The notes: generated by a model from the letters alone, not told the origin. 64,000 bases of DNA from Phytobacter diazotrophicus (GCA_004346725.1 SMDE01000001.1:1-64000); one strand, 5' to 3'. Positions 32,619 to 41,359 are shown, counted from the stretch's first letter. Made by a program: numbers and translations.

Positions 32619-33509
32619 ATGACGATGAAAGTTGGTTTCATTGGCCTGGGCATCATGGGTAAACCAATGAGTAAAAACCTCATTAAAGCAGGTTACTCAC
32701 TGGTGGTCTCCGACCGCAATAGCGATGTGGTCGCAGAACTGATCGCCGCTGGCGCAGAAGCCGCAAGCAGCGCTAAAGCCATCGCAGAGCAGTGTGATGT
32801 GATCATCACCATGCTGCCAAACTCCCCGCACGTAAAAGAAGTTGCGCTGGGCGAAGGCGGCATCATTGAAGGCGCTAAACCAGGTACTGTTCTGATCGAT
32901 ATGAGCTCCATCGCTCCGCTGGCCAGCCGTGAAATCAGCGAAGGTCTGAAAGCAAAAGGCATCGAGATGCTGGACGCGCCGGTAAGCGGCGGTGAACCGA
33001 AAGCGATCGACGGTACCCTGTCCGTAATGGTTGGCGGTGACAAAGCGCTGTTCGACAAATACTACGATCTGCTGAAAGCCATGGCCGGTTCCGTTGTTCA
33101 TACCGGCGATATTGGCGCGGGTAACGTGACCAAACTGGCTAACCAGGTCATCGTAGCGCTGAACATTGCTGCAATGTCTGAAGCGCTATCTCTGGCAACG
33201 AAAGCGGGTGTGAATCCTGAGCTGGTATTCCAGGCAATCCGCGGCGGTCTGGCTGGCAGCACCGTGCTGGAAGCAAAAGCACCGATGGTACTCAACCGCA
33301 ACTTTAAACCGGGTTTCCGTATCGACCTGCATATCAAAGATCTCTCCAACGCACTCGATACCTCTCATGGTGTAGGTGCGCAGTTGCCGCTGACTGCCGC
33401 AGTCATGGAAATGATGCAGGCATTGCGTGCTGATGGTCACGGTAGCGACGACCACAGCGCTCTCGCGTGCTACTACGAAAAACTGGCGAAAGTAGAAATC
33501 TCTCGCTAA
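32619..33509 (+). CDS. garR: Tartronate semialdehyde reductase GarR
   Basis: GarR reduces tartronate semialdehyde to D-glycerate with NAD(P)H. The product has 296 residues from the ATG at 32619 (294 if started at the second Met, as annotated for E. coli). It is a beta-hydroxyacid dehydrogenase with dinucleotide motif GLGIMG, substrate motif DAPVSGGEPKA and catalytic Lys in GNVTKLANQ. It follows garL by 35 bp. Confidence 0.95.
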   Translation: MTMKVGFIGLGIMGKPMSKNLIKAGYSLVVSDRNSDVVAELIAAGAEAASSAKAIAEQCDVIITMLPNSPHVKEVALGEGGIIEGAKPGTVLIDMSSIAPLASREISEGLKAKGIEMLDAPVSGGEPKAIDGTLSVMVGGDKALFDKYYDLLKAMAGSVVHTGDIGAGNVTKLANQVIVALNIAAMSEALSLATKAGVNPELVFQAIRGGLAGSTVLEAKAPMVLNRNFKPGFRIDLHIKDLSNALDTSHGVGAQLPLTAAVMEMMQALRADGHGSDDHSALACYYEKLAKVEISR

Positions 33510-33515
33510 TAAGAA

Positions 33516-33533
33516 GGGTGCGGGAGCGCACCC
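33516..33533 (+). terminator. Hairpin after garR
   Basis: GGGTGCG-ggag-CGCACCC is stable but has only a poor T-tract (GAATTT). It may attenuate transcription or protect the garPLR message from 3' decay ahead of garK. Confidence 0.5.
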
Positions 33534-33541
33534 TGAATTTC

Positions 33542-33628
33542 TTAAGCATCAACACTTTGCAGGTCGAAAATCGCGGTGACGTGAATGGCCTGTGAGGTGA
33601 AATGAATGCCTTGCGCGGCAATGTCAGG
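33542..33628 (-). pseudogene. Possible gene-tail remnant between garR and garK
   Basis: On the minus strand 28 sense codons followed by TAA read PDIAAQGIHFTSQAIHVTAI and end FDLQSVDA. The composition looks protein-like. A TAG stop immediately precedes it, so it cannot be a complete gene. I do not recognise the family. It may be the C-terminus of a lost gene or chance. Confidence 0.25.
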
Positions 33629-33638
33629 CTAATCAACT

Positions 33639-34784
33639 ATGAAAATCGTAATCGCCCCAGACTCTTATAAAGAAAGCCTTTCTGCTACCGAAGTAGCGCA
33701 GGCGATAGAAAAAGGATTTCGGGAAATTTTCCCGAATGCTCAATACGTTTCAGTTCCGGTCGCAGATGGCGGTGAGGGAACGGTTGAAGCCATGATTGCC
33801 GCGACAAAAGGTTCTGTGCACAGCGCATGCGTCACCGGCCCTTTAGGTGAAAATGTCGATGCGCGTTGGGGGATGTCCGGCGACGGTAAAACAGCCTTTA
33901 TAGAAATGGCCGCCGCCAGCGGTCTGGCACTTGTGCCCCCTGAATTACGAAACCCTCTGATCACCACTTCACGCGGCACCGGGGAACTTATTTTGCACGC
34001 GCTGGATCATGGGGCGAAAAACATTATTATCGGCATCGGCGGTAGCGCAACGAACGACGGCGGAGCGGGTATGGTACAGGCGCTTGGCGCGAAGCTGTGT
34101 GATGCCAATGGTACCGACATCGGCAACGGCGGCGGTAGCCTGATAAGCCTGAATGCTATTGATGTTTCCGGGCTCGATCCGCGTCTTGAAGGCTGCACCA
34201 TTCGTGTTGCCTGTGATGTGACAAACCCGCTGACCGGCGAAAAAGGCGCATCGCGTATCTTTGGGCCACAAAAAGGCGCGACGGAAGCGCTGATCGTTGA
34301 GCTGGACCGTAATCTTGCCCATTACGCCGATGTGATTAAAAAATCGCTGCATATTGATGTGAAAAATGTGCCGGGAGCCGGTGCGGCGGGTGGGATGGGC
34401 GCCGCGTTGATGGCATTCCTCGGCGCGGAGCTGCGTAGCGGTATCGAAATCGTAACCCAGGCCTTGAATCTGGAAGAACACATTCATGATTGTACCCTGG
34501 TGGTCACCGGCGAAGGCCGTATCGACAGCCAGAGTATCCACGGTAAAGTGCCGGTGGGCGTGGCGAACGTGGCAAAAAAATACCACAAGCCAGTTATCGG
34601 TATTGCCGGAAGCCTGACGCGTGATGTTGGCATTGTGCATCAGTATGGTATTGACGCGGTATTCAGCGTTCTGACCAGCATTGGTACGCTGGAAGAGGCG
34701 TTCCGTGGTGCGTTTGACAATATTTATCATGCATCCCGCAACATTGCGGCCACCTTACAGGTTGGCATGTCTGCTGAGGGGTGA
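33639..34784 (+). CDS. garK: Glycerate 2-kinase GarK
   Basis: GarK phosphorylates D-glycerate to 2-phosphoglycerate, feeding galactarate carbon into glycolysis. The product has 381 residues, as in E. coli. It begins MKIVIAPDSYKESLSA, and has the family glycine-rich blocks IGIGGSATNDGGAGM (about 127-141) and PGAGAAGGMGAAL (about 246-258) with GEGRIDSQS. It is separated from garR by 129 bp with a hairpin. The rnpB promoter overlaps its stop codon. Confidence 0.95.
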   Translation: MKIVIAPDSYKESLSATEVAQAIEKGFREIFPNAQYVSVPVADGGEGTVEAMIAATKGSVHSACVTGPLGENVDARWGMSGDGKTAFIEMAAASGLALVPPELRNPLITTSRGTGELILHALDHGAKNIIIGIGGSATNDGGAGMVQALGAKLCDANGTDIGNGGGSLISLNAIDVSGLDPRLEGCTIRVACDVTNPLTGEKGASRIFGPQKGATEALIVELDRNLAHYADVIKKSLHIDVKNVPGAGAAGGMGAALMAFLGAELRSGIEIVTQALNLEEHIHDCTLVVTGEGRIDSQSIHGKVPVGVANVAKKYHKPVIGIAGSLTRDVGIVHQYGIDAVFSVLTSIGTLEEAFRGAFDNIYHASRNIAATLQVGMSAEG

Positions 34785-34809
34785 CATCGGCGCGCAAACC
34801 CTCTATACT
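34781..34809 (+). promoter_or_regulatory. rnpB promoter
   Basis: GTGACA (34781-34786), a 17-bp spacer and TATACT (34804-34809) precede the RNA 5' end at 34817. The -35 hexamer contains the garK stop codon (34782-34784). Confidence 0.75.
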
Positions 34810-34816
34810 GCGCGCC

Positions 34817-35198
<382 letters not shown>

Positions 35199-35207
35199 TT
35201 TTCAGGT

Positions 35208-35231
35208 AAAAACCCGCTTCGGCGGGTTTTT
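35208..35231 (+). terminator. rnpB terminator
   Basis: AAAAACCCGC-ttcg-GCGGGTTTTT with a UUCG tetraloop is a strong intrinsic terminator just after the RNase P RNA. Confidence 0.88.
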
Positions 35232-35303
35232 GCTTTTCTGTGGTTTCAAATTTCTGCACGATCTTCCCTCTGGCTCCAGTGGGGCGAGGGGAAGCCTGAA
35301 CAT

Positions 35304-35333
35304 TCCCCGGTGGCGCTGCGCTTACCGGGACGA
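35304..35333. repeat. REP-like palindrome
   Basis: CCCCGGTGGCGCTGCGCTTACCGGGACGACG matches the REP type common in Citrobacter and Enterobacter relatives. It lies between rnpB and the next gene, a 243-bp stretch with no other recognisable feature. Confidence 0.65.
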
Positions 35334-35441
35334 CGGTCTCGCCATACTCCTATTTCCGGTAGCTATCCGCGTCTCGCCGTTACATTTTCCGCTGACAATG
35401 CTCTACTGAGTACCGGAACATACTCACAGGACGCATCTGAC

Positions 35442-35852
35442 ATGAGCTCACACCCAATACGGAAAATCATCGAAGCCTGCGACAAGGCGATATCAGCAAA
35501 AGATTACGATACCCTGATGACGTTTTACGCGGACGATGCCGCGCTGGTCATAAAGCCGGGAATGATTGCCAAAGGAAAAGACAATATTCGCAACGCTTTT
35601 ATGGCCATCGCTGACTATTTTCAGGGGAATCTGGTGGTAGAACAAGGGGAGATGCAGGTCATTGAAGGCGCCGATAACGCGCTGGTCATCATGGAAACCC
35701 TGCTGCGTTACCCGGACGGCAAAGGCGGCACTGTTAAGACAATCCGTCGTGCGACATATGTTTTTCGCCACACTGCTTCGCAGGGCTGGTTATGCACTAT
35801 CGATAATTCTTACGGCACGGATTTGCTGGATAGCGCGTTGCCGTCAGGCTAA
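35442..35852 (+). CDS. SnoaL/NTF2-like domain protein (DUF4440 type)
   Basis: The 136-residue protein has a cone-shaped NTF2-like fold signature: IRKIIEACDKAISAKDYDTL near 6-25, FYADDAALVIKPG near 28-40, and a C-terminal beta-rich TYVFRHTASQGWLCTIDNSYGTDLL. Such proteins are often small-molecule isomerase-like or of unknown role. AGGA lies 10 bases before the ATG. I reject the long upstream extension to 35151, because it runs through rnpB and the REP. E. coli has the tdc and cyu genes in this interval, so this is an accessory gene. Confidence 0.8.
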   Translation: MSSHPIRKIIEACDKAISAKDYDTLMTFYADDAALVIKPGMIAKGKDNIRNAFMAIADYFQGNLVVEQGEMQVIEGADNALVIMETLLRYPDGKGGTVKTIRRATYVFRHTASQGWLCTIDNSYGTDLLDSALPSG

Positions 35853-35876
35853 TTTTTCCGCAAGCCCCACAAAAAA

Positions 35877-35901
35877 AGCCCCGGTTTTTAAACCAGGGCT
35901 T
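35877..35901 (-). terminator. yhaL terminator
   Basis: On the minus strand AAGCCCTGGTTT and AAACCGGGGCTT form a stem followed by seven T, directly after the yhaL stop codon. Confidence 0.75.
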
Positions 35902-35904
35902 CTG

Positions 35905-36072
35905 TTACGCTGCTTCGTCTTCTTGCGCCAGCCGCTGCTCTGCATCGGCGACGATAGCTTCCAGTTCGGTCAACATATCGTCGTAATCAAAAGATTGCGG
36001 CGATGCTTCCGGTGTCGTTTGCTCTGTGGAAATGGGTTTTGACGTTCTGTTTTGAACACTCTTTTTTTTCAC
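35905..36072 (-). CDS. yhaL: Small protein YhaL
   Basis: A 55-codon frame starts at a GTG (36072) with GGAG 7 bases upstream. Its C-terminal half, DYDDMLTELEAIVADAEQRL, closely matches E. coli YhaL (54 residues), whereas the lysine-rich N-terminal half is variable. It lies 26 bp downstream of yhaK on the same strand, as in E. coli. The function is unknown; the C-terminal half looks like an amphipathic helix or short coiled coil. Confidence 0.85.
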   Translation of the reverse strand: MKKKSVQNRTSKPISTEQTTPEASPQSFDYDDMLTELEAIVADAEQRLAQEDEAA

Positions 36073-36098
36073 CTTGGTACTCCGTAAAACTCTTGCGC

Positions 36099-36800
36099 TT
36101 ACACGGGTAAATCTATCAGTAAAGCGCGCAACGGCGTATCGGCGACTAACGTTATGTTAGCCTCATCACGAATAAACGCACCGTCACCACAGGTGAGCGC
36201 TTCCCGCGATTCGCACGGCATGACGGCGTGTACTGTACCGTGAATCGACTGCAAATAGGCGCGAGGCCCGTGCAGTTGAAACGTCAGCTCCTCACCTTTT
36301 TCCAGCTCGATATGGTGCAACCACACCTGCTGGCGTAATTGCAGGCTGTCCTGGCTTCCGTCTGGGGATGCCAGCAACTGGCGAGCCTGATCGGCAATCA
36401 TCACTTTCTGCACCGTCGGATTTTCACGCTCCGGGCAGGCATCCAGCCACAACTGCATACGCGTCAGCGGCTTGTCTTTGCTCAGATTATGTTCGCTATA
36501 GCTAATACCCGGCTGAGTCGCAATGAGCAACGCTTCGCCCGTTTTCGCCTGAATATGGTTACCTTCGCTGTCGCGATACTCGGCTTCGCCTTCCAGAATC
36601 AGGTTCAGAATATCGACTTTCGGGTAGGTACGCGGCTGGAATGAGGCACCGGGTGCCAGTACTTCCTGGTTCAGTACGCGCAGGGAGGCGTAGCCCAAAA
36701 GTTTCGGGTCAAAGTAATGTCCAAAGGAAAAGGTGTAGCGGGCCTGCAGCCAGCCGAAGTCCGCTTGTCCACATTGTTTGGCTGTTCTGGTAGTAATCAT
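36099..36800 (-). CDS. yhaK: Pirin-family bicupin YhaK
   Basis: The 233-residue protein equals E. coli YhaK, a redox-sensitive bicupin related to pirin and the quercetinase YhhW. Cupin-type segments are ILNLILEGEAEYRDSEGN near 45-62 and a degenerate C-terminal cupin. The N-terminal FSFGHYFDPKLLGYASLRVLN is diagnostic of pirin-like proteins. The physiological substrate is unknown. It is divergent from yhaJ, which may regulate it. Confidence 0.92.
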   Translation of the reverse strand: MITTRTAKQCGQADFGWLQARYTFSFGHYFDPKLLGYASLRVLNQEVLAPGASFQPRTYPKVDILNLILEGEAEYRDSEGNHIQAKTGEALLIATQPGISYSEHNLSKDKPLTRMQLWLDACPERENPTVQKVMIADQARQLLASPDGSQDSLQLRQQVWLHHIELEKGEELTFQLHGPRAYLQSIHGTVHAVMPCESREALTCGDGAFIRDEANITLVADTPLRALLIDLPV

Positions 36801-36906
36801 AATTCTTGACCTCTCTTTACACTAAAACAATGGTAAAGGTATGGACGCTGCATTGTTAGCCAGATATTCTGCCCGGTATGTTCAAATTTCCTGAATGAGA
36901 ACAAAA

Positions 36907-37803
36907 ATGGCGAAAGATAGGGCACTTACGCTGGAAGCGTTACGCGTCATGGACGCAATTGACCGTCGCGGTAGCTTTGCCGCCGCGGCAGATGAACTGG
37001 GGCGGGTACCCTCTGCGCTCAGCTATACGATGCAAAAACTGGAAGAAGAGCTGGACGTTGTTCTGTTTGACCGCTCTGGCCATAGAACGAAGTTTACCAA
37101 CGTTGGTCGCATGCTGCTGGAGCGTGGCCGTGTTTTGCTCGAAGCGGCTGACAAACTCACTACCGATGCCGAAGCGCTGGCGCGCGGCTGGGAAACGCAC
37201 CTGACGCTGGTTACCGAAGCACTGGTGCCGACGCCCGAGCTTTTCCCGCTTGTCGATAAACTGGCGGCAAAAGCCAACACGCAACTCTCGATCATTACCG
37301 AAGTGCTGGCAGGTGCCTGGGAGCGGCTGGAGCAGGGGCGTGCGGATATCGTGATCGCGCCGGATATGCATTTCCGCTCTTCGTCGGAAATCAACTCTCG
37401 CAAGCTGTACAAGGTACTGAACGTTTATGTCGCGGCACCAGACCATCCGATTCACCACGAACCGGAACCGTTGTCTGAGGTGACTCGCGTGAAATATCGC
37501 GGCGTGGCGGTTGCGGATACCGCGCGCGAGCGCCCGGTGCTGACGGTGCAGTTGCTGGACAAACAGCCGCGTCTGACGGTCAGTACCATTGAGGATAAAC
37601 GTCAGGCTTTACTGGCGGGGTTGGGTGTGGCGACGATGCCTTATCCGTTGGTTGAGCAGGACATTGCAGAAGGGCGTTTACGCGTCGTCAGTCCTGAATA
37701 TACCAGCGAAGTCGACATCATCATGGCCTGGCGGCGCGACAGCATGGGCGAAGCGAAAGCCTGGTGTCTGCGCGAAATACCGAAACTCTTCTCCGGAAAA
37801 TAA
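36907..37803 (+). CDS. yhaJ: LysR-type regulator YhaJ
   Basis: The 298-residue protein from the ATG at 36907 has the E. coli length; a start four codons earlier is possible. It has an N-terminal winged helix (LTLEALRVMDAIDRRGSFAA) and a C-terminal effector domain. In E. coli YhaJ senses aromatic compounds such as 2,4-dinitrotoluene products and activates yqjF and yhaJ; the yqjF target is also in this window, 1.5 kb away. Confidence 0.93.
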   Translation: MAKDRALTLEALRVMDAIDRRGSFAAAADELGRVPSALSYTMQKLEEELDVVLFDRSGHRTKFTNVGRMLLERGRVLLEAADKLTTDAEALARGWETHLTLVTEALVPTPELFPLVDKLAAKANTQLSIITEVLAGAWERLEQGRADIVIAPDMHFRSSSEINSRKLYKVLNVYVAAPDHPIHHEPEPLSEVTRVKYRGVAVADTARERPVLTVQLLDKQPRLTVSTIEDKRQALLAGLGVATMPYPLVEQDIAEGRLRVVSPEYTSEVDIIMAWRRDSMGEAKAWCLREIPKLFSGK

Positions 37804-37816
37804 TTCCCCCGGCCCC

Positions 37817-38179
37817 TTAAGGAAACGCTTTTGGCTCAGGGCCGAAGCGATTTTCTTCGGGGGTACCGTGCTGGCTCCAGAAGGCCAGCAGCATCAACCA
37901 ACCCAGGACAGGAACACACCACAACCACAGCCATTTGGCGGTGCGATCGGTATCGTGCAACCGCCGGGACTGAACGGCAAGGGAAGGCAGGAAAACCAGC
38001 AGAGCGTAGATCAGGCTTAACAGGCCAATGCCGCCCGTGCGCCAGCCTAAAATTTCATCCACCACGACAAGTACGCCAAAGAGAATGAGGTTGACCAGCA
38101 TAAACATCCAGAACTCCCGGCGATGCGCACGGCCATGAAAGAGGACGTAGTTGCTCAGCACTTTGAAATACCAATCCAT
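37817..38179 (-). CDS. yhaH: DUF805 inner-membrane protein YhaH
   Basis: The 120-residue protein (E. coli YhaH 121) has three or four hydrophobic segments and the DUF805 signature GRAHRREFWMFMLVN near 15-29, with SRRLHDTDRTAKWLW near 71-85. The function is unknown. It is convergent with yhaJ with a 13-bp gap. Confidence 0.9.
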   Translation of the reverse strand: MDWYFKVLSNYVLFHGRAHRREFWMFMLVNLILFGVLVVVDEILGWRTGGIGLLSLIYALLVFLPSLAVQSRRLHDTDRTAKWLWLWCVPVLGWLMLLAFWSQHGTPEENRFGPEPKAFP

Positions 38180-38262
38180 TCTCTACCTCGAAAGACGTTC
38201 AATACGTTGTTTTCTCAGCGATCACTGTAAGAATAGACGGGGATAAAAGGATGCGTGAAATA

Positions 38263-38291
38263 TTTTCGGGCGCAACGGCTGCGCCCGAAAA
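38263..38291 (-). terminator. yqjG terminator
   Basis: TTTTCGGGCGCA-acggc-TGCGCCCGAAAA is a strong hairpin that overlaps nothing and ends 2 bases before the yqjG stop codon. Confidence 0.8.
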
Positions 38292-38293
38292 CA

Positions 38294-39280
38294 TTATGCG
38301 AAACGAAGGTCCCGACCGTGAGGCTCGTTAAGATCCTGCCACGGGCCGATGGAGATAATCCCCGTCGGATTGATGGTTTTGTGGCTGCGATAGTAGTGGG
38401 TACGAATATGGTCAAAATTGACCGTTTCCGCGATGCCTGGCATCTGGTAGATATCCCGCAGGAAGCCATAGAGGTTGAGATAGTCGCTAATGCGATGCTT
38501 ATCGCACTTAAAGTGGGTCACGTATACCGGATCGAAACGTATAAGCGTTGTCCACAGGCGAATATCCGCCTCGGTTAACCGATCGCCTGTCAGGTAGCGA
38601 TGTTGCCCCAGGATTTGTTCCAGCCGGGCGAGGGATTCGAAGACCTTTTCGACGGCTTCATCGTAAGCCTGCTGGCTGGTGGCGAAACCGGCCTTATAGA
38701 CACCGTTATTGACGTTGTCGTAGATCCAGCTATTCAGCTCGTCAATTTGCGTGCGCAATTCTGGTGGGTAATAGTCGCCAGCACGCGCCCCCTGCGCGTC
38801 AAACGCAGTGTTGAACATGCGAATGATTTCAGCCGATTCATTGCTGACAATCGTATGGTTCTTTTTGTCCCACAGTACCGGGACCGTTACGCGTCCGGTG
38901 TATTGCGGGTCGGCATGAAGATAAAGCTGATAGAGGAATTCATGCTGATAAAGCGCGTCGCCTGTCGCTGCCGGAAAGTTATCATCAAACGTCCAGCCGT
39001 TTTCCAGCATCAGCGGATTCACCACCGAAACCGGTAAAAAATCCTCCAGCCCTTTTAGCGTGCGCATGATGAGCGTGCGGTGCGCCCAGGGACAGGCGAG
39101 AGAAACATACAGGTGATATCTGTCTTTTTCCGCTGCAAAGCCGCCTTCGCCGGATGGACCCGGTGCGCCATCGGCGGTGAGCCAGTTACGAAATGCGGAC
39201 ACTGAGCGCTGGAAGCGGCCACCGGTTGACTTGGTATCATACCAGGTATCATGCCAGACGCCGTCAATGAGTTGTCCCAT
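38294..39280 (-). CDS. yqjG: Glutathionyl-hydroquinone reductase YqjG
   Basis: This Xi-class glutathione transferase reduces glutathionyl-hydroquinones with glutathione. From the ATG at 39280 the product has 328 residues, as in E. coli. The catalytic Cys63 is in ACPWAHRT. The C-terminal helical domain has TGDRLTEADIRLWTTLIRFD. It follows yqjF on the same strand. The neighbourhood with yhaJ, yqjF and yhaK suggests a quinone and aromatic stress group. Confidence 0.95.
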   Translation of the reverse strand: MGQLIDGVWHDTWYDTKSTGGRFQRSVSAFRNWLTADGAPGPSGEGGFAAEKDRYHLYVSLACPWAHRTLIMRTLKGLEDFLPVSVVNPLMLENGWTFDDNFPAATGDALYQHEFLYQLYLHADPQYTGRVTVPVLWDKKNHTIVSNESAEIIRMFNTAFDAQGARAGDYYPPELRTQIDELNSWIYDNVNNGVYKAGFATSQQAYDEAVEKVFESLARLEQILGQHRYLTGDRLTEADIRLWTTLIRFDPVYVTHFKCDKHRISDYLNLYGFLRDIYQMPGIAETVNFDHIRTHYYRSHKTINPTGIISIGPWQDLNEPHGRDLRFA

Positions 39281-39352
39281 GATGCATTCTCCTTTAGATG
39301 GCAAAAGCGAGGAGATGTCTCCTCGCTTCATGTCTTTATCAGTATAGAGCGC

Positions 39353-39745
39353 TTACCACTTTTTATTCAGTACGCGGTCGATGCTGAATGCGCCCGGACC
39401 GGTGATAGCCAGCAGCAGGAAGCCACCGGTGATGCTCAGGTTTTTCATAAACATCAGGGAGTTCATGCCTTCCGCAAAGTTACTGTGGAAGATAAACGCG
39501 GTCAGCAGGGTGAAGCCTGCGGTGAACAGCGCGGTGGTGCGAGTCAGAAAACCGAACAGAATGGCCAGGCCGCCGCCGAACTCAAGCAGGATAACCAGCG
39601 GCAACATAAAGCCCGGGACACCCATGGCTTCCATATATTGCTGAGTGCCGGCATAACCGGTGATTTTGCCCCAGCCTGCGGTAATGAACAGGATTGGCAT
39701 CAGGATACGCGCTACCAGTACACCAACATCTTCTAATTTTTTCAT
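39353..39745 (-). CDS. yqjF: DoxX-family membrane protein YqjF
   Basis: The 130-residue inner-membrane protein equals E. coli YqjF, with four hydrophobic segments and a DoxX motif GWGKITGYAGTQQYMEAMGV near 24-43. The E. coli promoter is induced by aromatic nitro-compound products through YhaJ. The biochemical role is unresolved. The 212-bp gap to yqjK holds its promoter and the yqjK terminator. Confidence 0.92.
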   Translation of the reverse strand: MKKLEDVGVLVARILMPILFITAGWGKITGYAGTQQYMEAMGVPGFMLPLVILLEFGGGLAILFGFLTRTTALFTAGFTLLTAFIFHSNFAEGMNSLMFMKNLSITGGFLLLAITGPGAFSIDRVLNKKW

Positions 39746-39910
39746 CTTTCTCTCCAGGGAACCACAATGTCTTTTTTAGTGAAAAGTTCGGCAATCACGG
39801 GCGCTGGCCGCATGGTTGCTGTCGATGGAGAGGATATTAAACGGGGCGGGAAAAGATTGTTAGCAAGGAAAACTGTCGAAATTTTTCAAAGATACTGATG
39901 AAGTTGGTGT

Positions 39911-39951
39911 AAAAAAAGGCTGCTACCCCGGCCAGTATGGTACCGCCGGGG
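39911..39951 (-). terminator. Terminator of yqjC-D-E-K operon
   Basis: On the minus strand CCCCGGC and GCCGGGG enclose a 12-base loop, followed after TAGCAGCC by seven T. The separation of stem and T-tract is larger than usual. Confidence 0.6.
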
Positions 39952-39957
39952 AGTCTG

Positions 39958-40248
39958 TTAACGCTGTTGATCAAGCGTGGATTTTACCAGCCGCCAGACG
40001 CTCCACAGCCCAAGCCCGCGTTTCGCCCAGCGCATCAGCATGCTGGGATGGCGCACCGACCATACGGCCATGAAGCTGCTGCCGACCAGCGCCCAGGAAC
40101 GCAGGCTAAGGAAGGTGTTCCACCCGCGATCATAGACACCGGTGGCGTCCACCCAGTCACGGCGGGCGGCGGTCAAATCCAGCCGTTGCTGCTGAATTTG
40201 GCTGAGCAAAAGGGCTTTACGCTTGAGACGCTCGGCCTTGTGACTCAT
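39958..40248 (-). CDS. yqjK: YqjK-like protein
   Basis: The 96-residue protein (E. coli YqjK 99) is basic, with a charged N-terminal KAERLKRKALLLSQIQQQR helix and one hydrophobic segment (LRSWALVGSSFMAVWSV, about 50-66). The function is unknown. Its start overlaps the yqjE stop by 4 bases (ATGA). Confidence 0.9.
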   Translation of the reverse strand: MSHKAERLKRKALLLSQIQQQRLDLTAARRDWVDATGVYDRGWNTFLSLRSWALVGSSFMAVWSVRHPSMLMRWAKRGLGLWSVWRLVKSTLDQQR

Positions 40249-40643
40249 GGTTTATCCTCTTCCAGTAACTGACGATCATTGGCCAGTTCCTGCCGCGTGT
40301 GGCGCAGAATTGTGGATTCGCGGGCTTTACGTAGGGTCCAGATACCGCCAATCAACGCCAGCACCAGGAGCACCACCGTGGTGGCGATCATGGCGTTGAG
40401 TCGGTATTGCGGGTCGATGGCCCAGATAACCAGTACCATCAGACTCATCAGGCCAAATGCAGCGAACAGCATGGTCAGCCCTAACATCATGAGCAACTGG
40501 AAGAGGTTTGCTTTTTCCTCTTCCAGTTCGACCACTGCCAGCCGGAGCCGCGTTTCCACCATTTCAACCATGATGGAAACAATGCGTTGCCCGATACCCA
40601 GTACGCTTTTGCCCGGTCCTTGCGCGTGTCGTGAATCCGCCAT
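40245..40643 (-). CDS. yqjE: Phage-holin-like inner-membrane protein YqjE
   Basis: From the ATG at 40643 the product has 132 residues (E. coli 134); the longer reading to 40712 lies inside yqjD. It has an amphipathic N-terminal region (IVSIMVEMVETRLRLAVVELEEEK) and two hydrophobic segments near 50-72 and 82-103. This is the Phage_holin_3_6 type family, of unknown role in E. coli. It is 2 bp behind yqjD. Confidence 0.9.
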   Translation of the reverse strand: MADSRHAQGPGKSVLGIGQRIVSIMVEMVETRLRLAVVELEEEKANLFQLLMMLGLTMLFAAFGLMSLMVLVIWAIDPQYRLNAMIATTVVLLVLALIGGIWTLRKARESTILRHTRQELANDRQLLEEDKP

Positions 40644-40645
40644 AA

Positions 40646-40951
40646 TCAGCGACGCGTCAGGAGCACGCCTAACACGACGCCAATCGCCGCGCCAATGCCC
40701 ACGCTGGCCCATGGGTTTTCACGTACATATTCGTCAGTTCTTGCAGCGGCTTCGCGGGTCTGGCGGGCAATGGCATCCCCCGTTTCGCCCAGACGATAAC
40801 GGCTTTCCTGCAAGGCTTTTTCGGCTTTGCTGCGCAGTTTGCTCAACTCTTCTTTTGATTTGTCCCCGGAGGTGCTCAGTACTTCCTCAAGGGTATCCGC
40901 CAGGGATTTCAACTCAGCGCGCAGATGTTCAGTATTTGCCTCTTTAGACAT
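40646..40951 (-). CDS. yqjD: Ribosome-associated membrane protein YqjD
   Basis: YqjD anchors inactive ribosomes to the inner membrane in stationary phase in E. coli; paralogs are ElaB and YgaM. The product has 101 residues, as in E. coli. A long helical N-terminal part is followed by a C-terminal transmembrane segment (ASVGIGAAIGVVLGVLLTRR). RpoS control is known in E. coli. Confidence 0.94.
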   Translation of the reverse strand: MSKEANTEHLRAELKSLADTLEEVLSTSGDKSKEELSKLRSKAEKALQESRYRLGETGDAIARQTREAAARTDEYVRENPWASVGIGAAIGVVLGVLLTRR

Positions 40952-40990
40952 AATTCTCTCCAGGTGAGTGAGTGTTAACTTCCATCAAAA

Positions 40991-41359
40991 TCAGTAGTCA
41001 CGCGCTTCAAGCGCCTTAAGTTCTGCCTCGGCCTCTTTCAGCTTGTGCTCGCGTTTACTTATTTTGTCCGCATCGCCTTTTTGTTTCGCTTTGGCGAGAT
41101 CTTCGCGACGTTCGGCAACCTCGTCTTTCTGTCTGGCAATTTTGCGCTGGTGCTCCGCACGCAATTTACTGTCGGAACAGGTGGTGCGAACCTCGTGCAG
41201 CGCCTTATTCAGCCCTTCAACCCGACTCTGATTGTTGTGCTTTTCGGCATAGCTGATTTCACGCGTAATCTCCTGCTCTTTCTCCTGACAGGGGGAAGCG
41301 GCCTGAGACATCGCGCTTACAGATAATAGGGTTAGCGCCAGTGCGATGCGGTATTTCAT
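40991..41359 (-). CDS. yqjC: Periplasmic DUF1090 protein YqjC
   Basis: From the ATG at 41359, after GGAAGG, the product has 122 residues, as in E. coli. The signal peptide (about 1-20, ending SQAA) is followed by a highly charged coiled-coil region with repeated KQK, ERREDL and KLKEAEAEL heptads, and two cysteines. The function is unknown. It leads the yqjC-D-E-K group. Confidence 0.91.
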   Translation of the reverse strand: MKYRIALALTLLSVSAMSQAASPCQEKEQEITREISYAEKHNNQSRVEGLNKALHEVRTTCSDSKLRAEHQRKIARQKDEVAERREDLAKAKQKGDADKISKREHKLKEAEAELKALEARDY

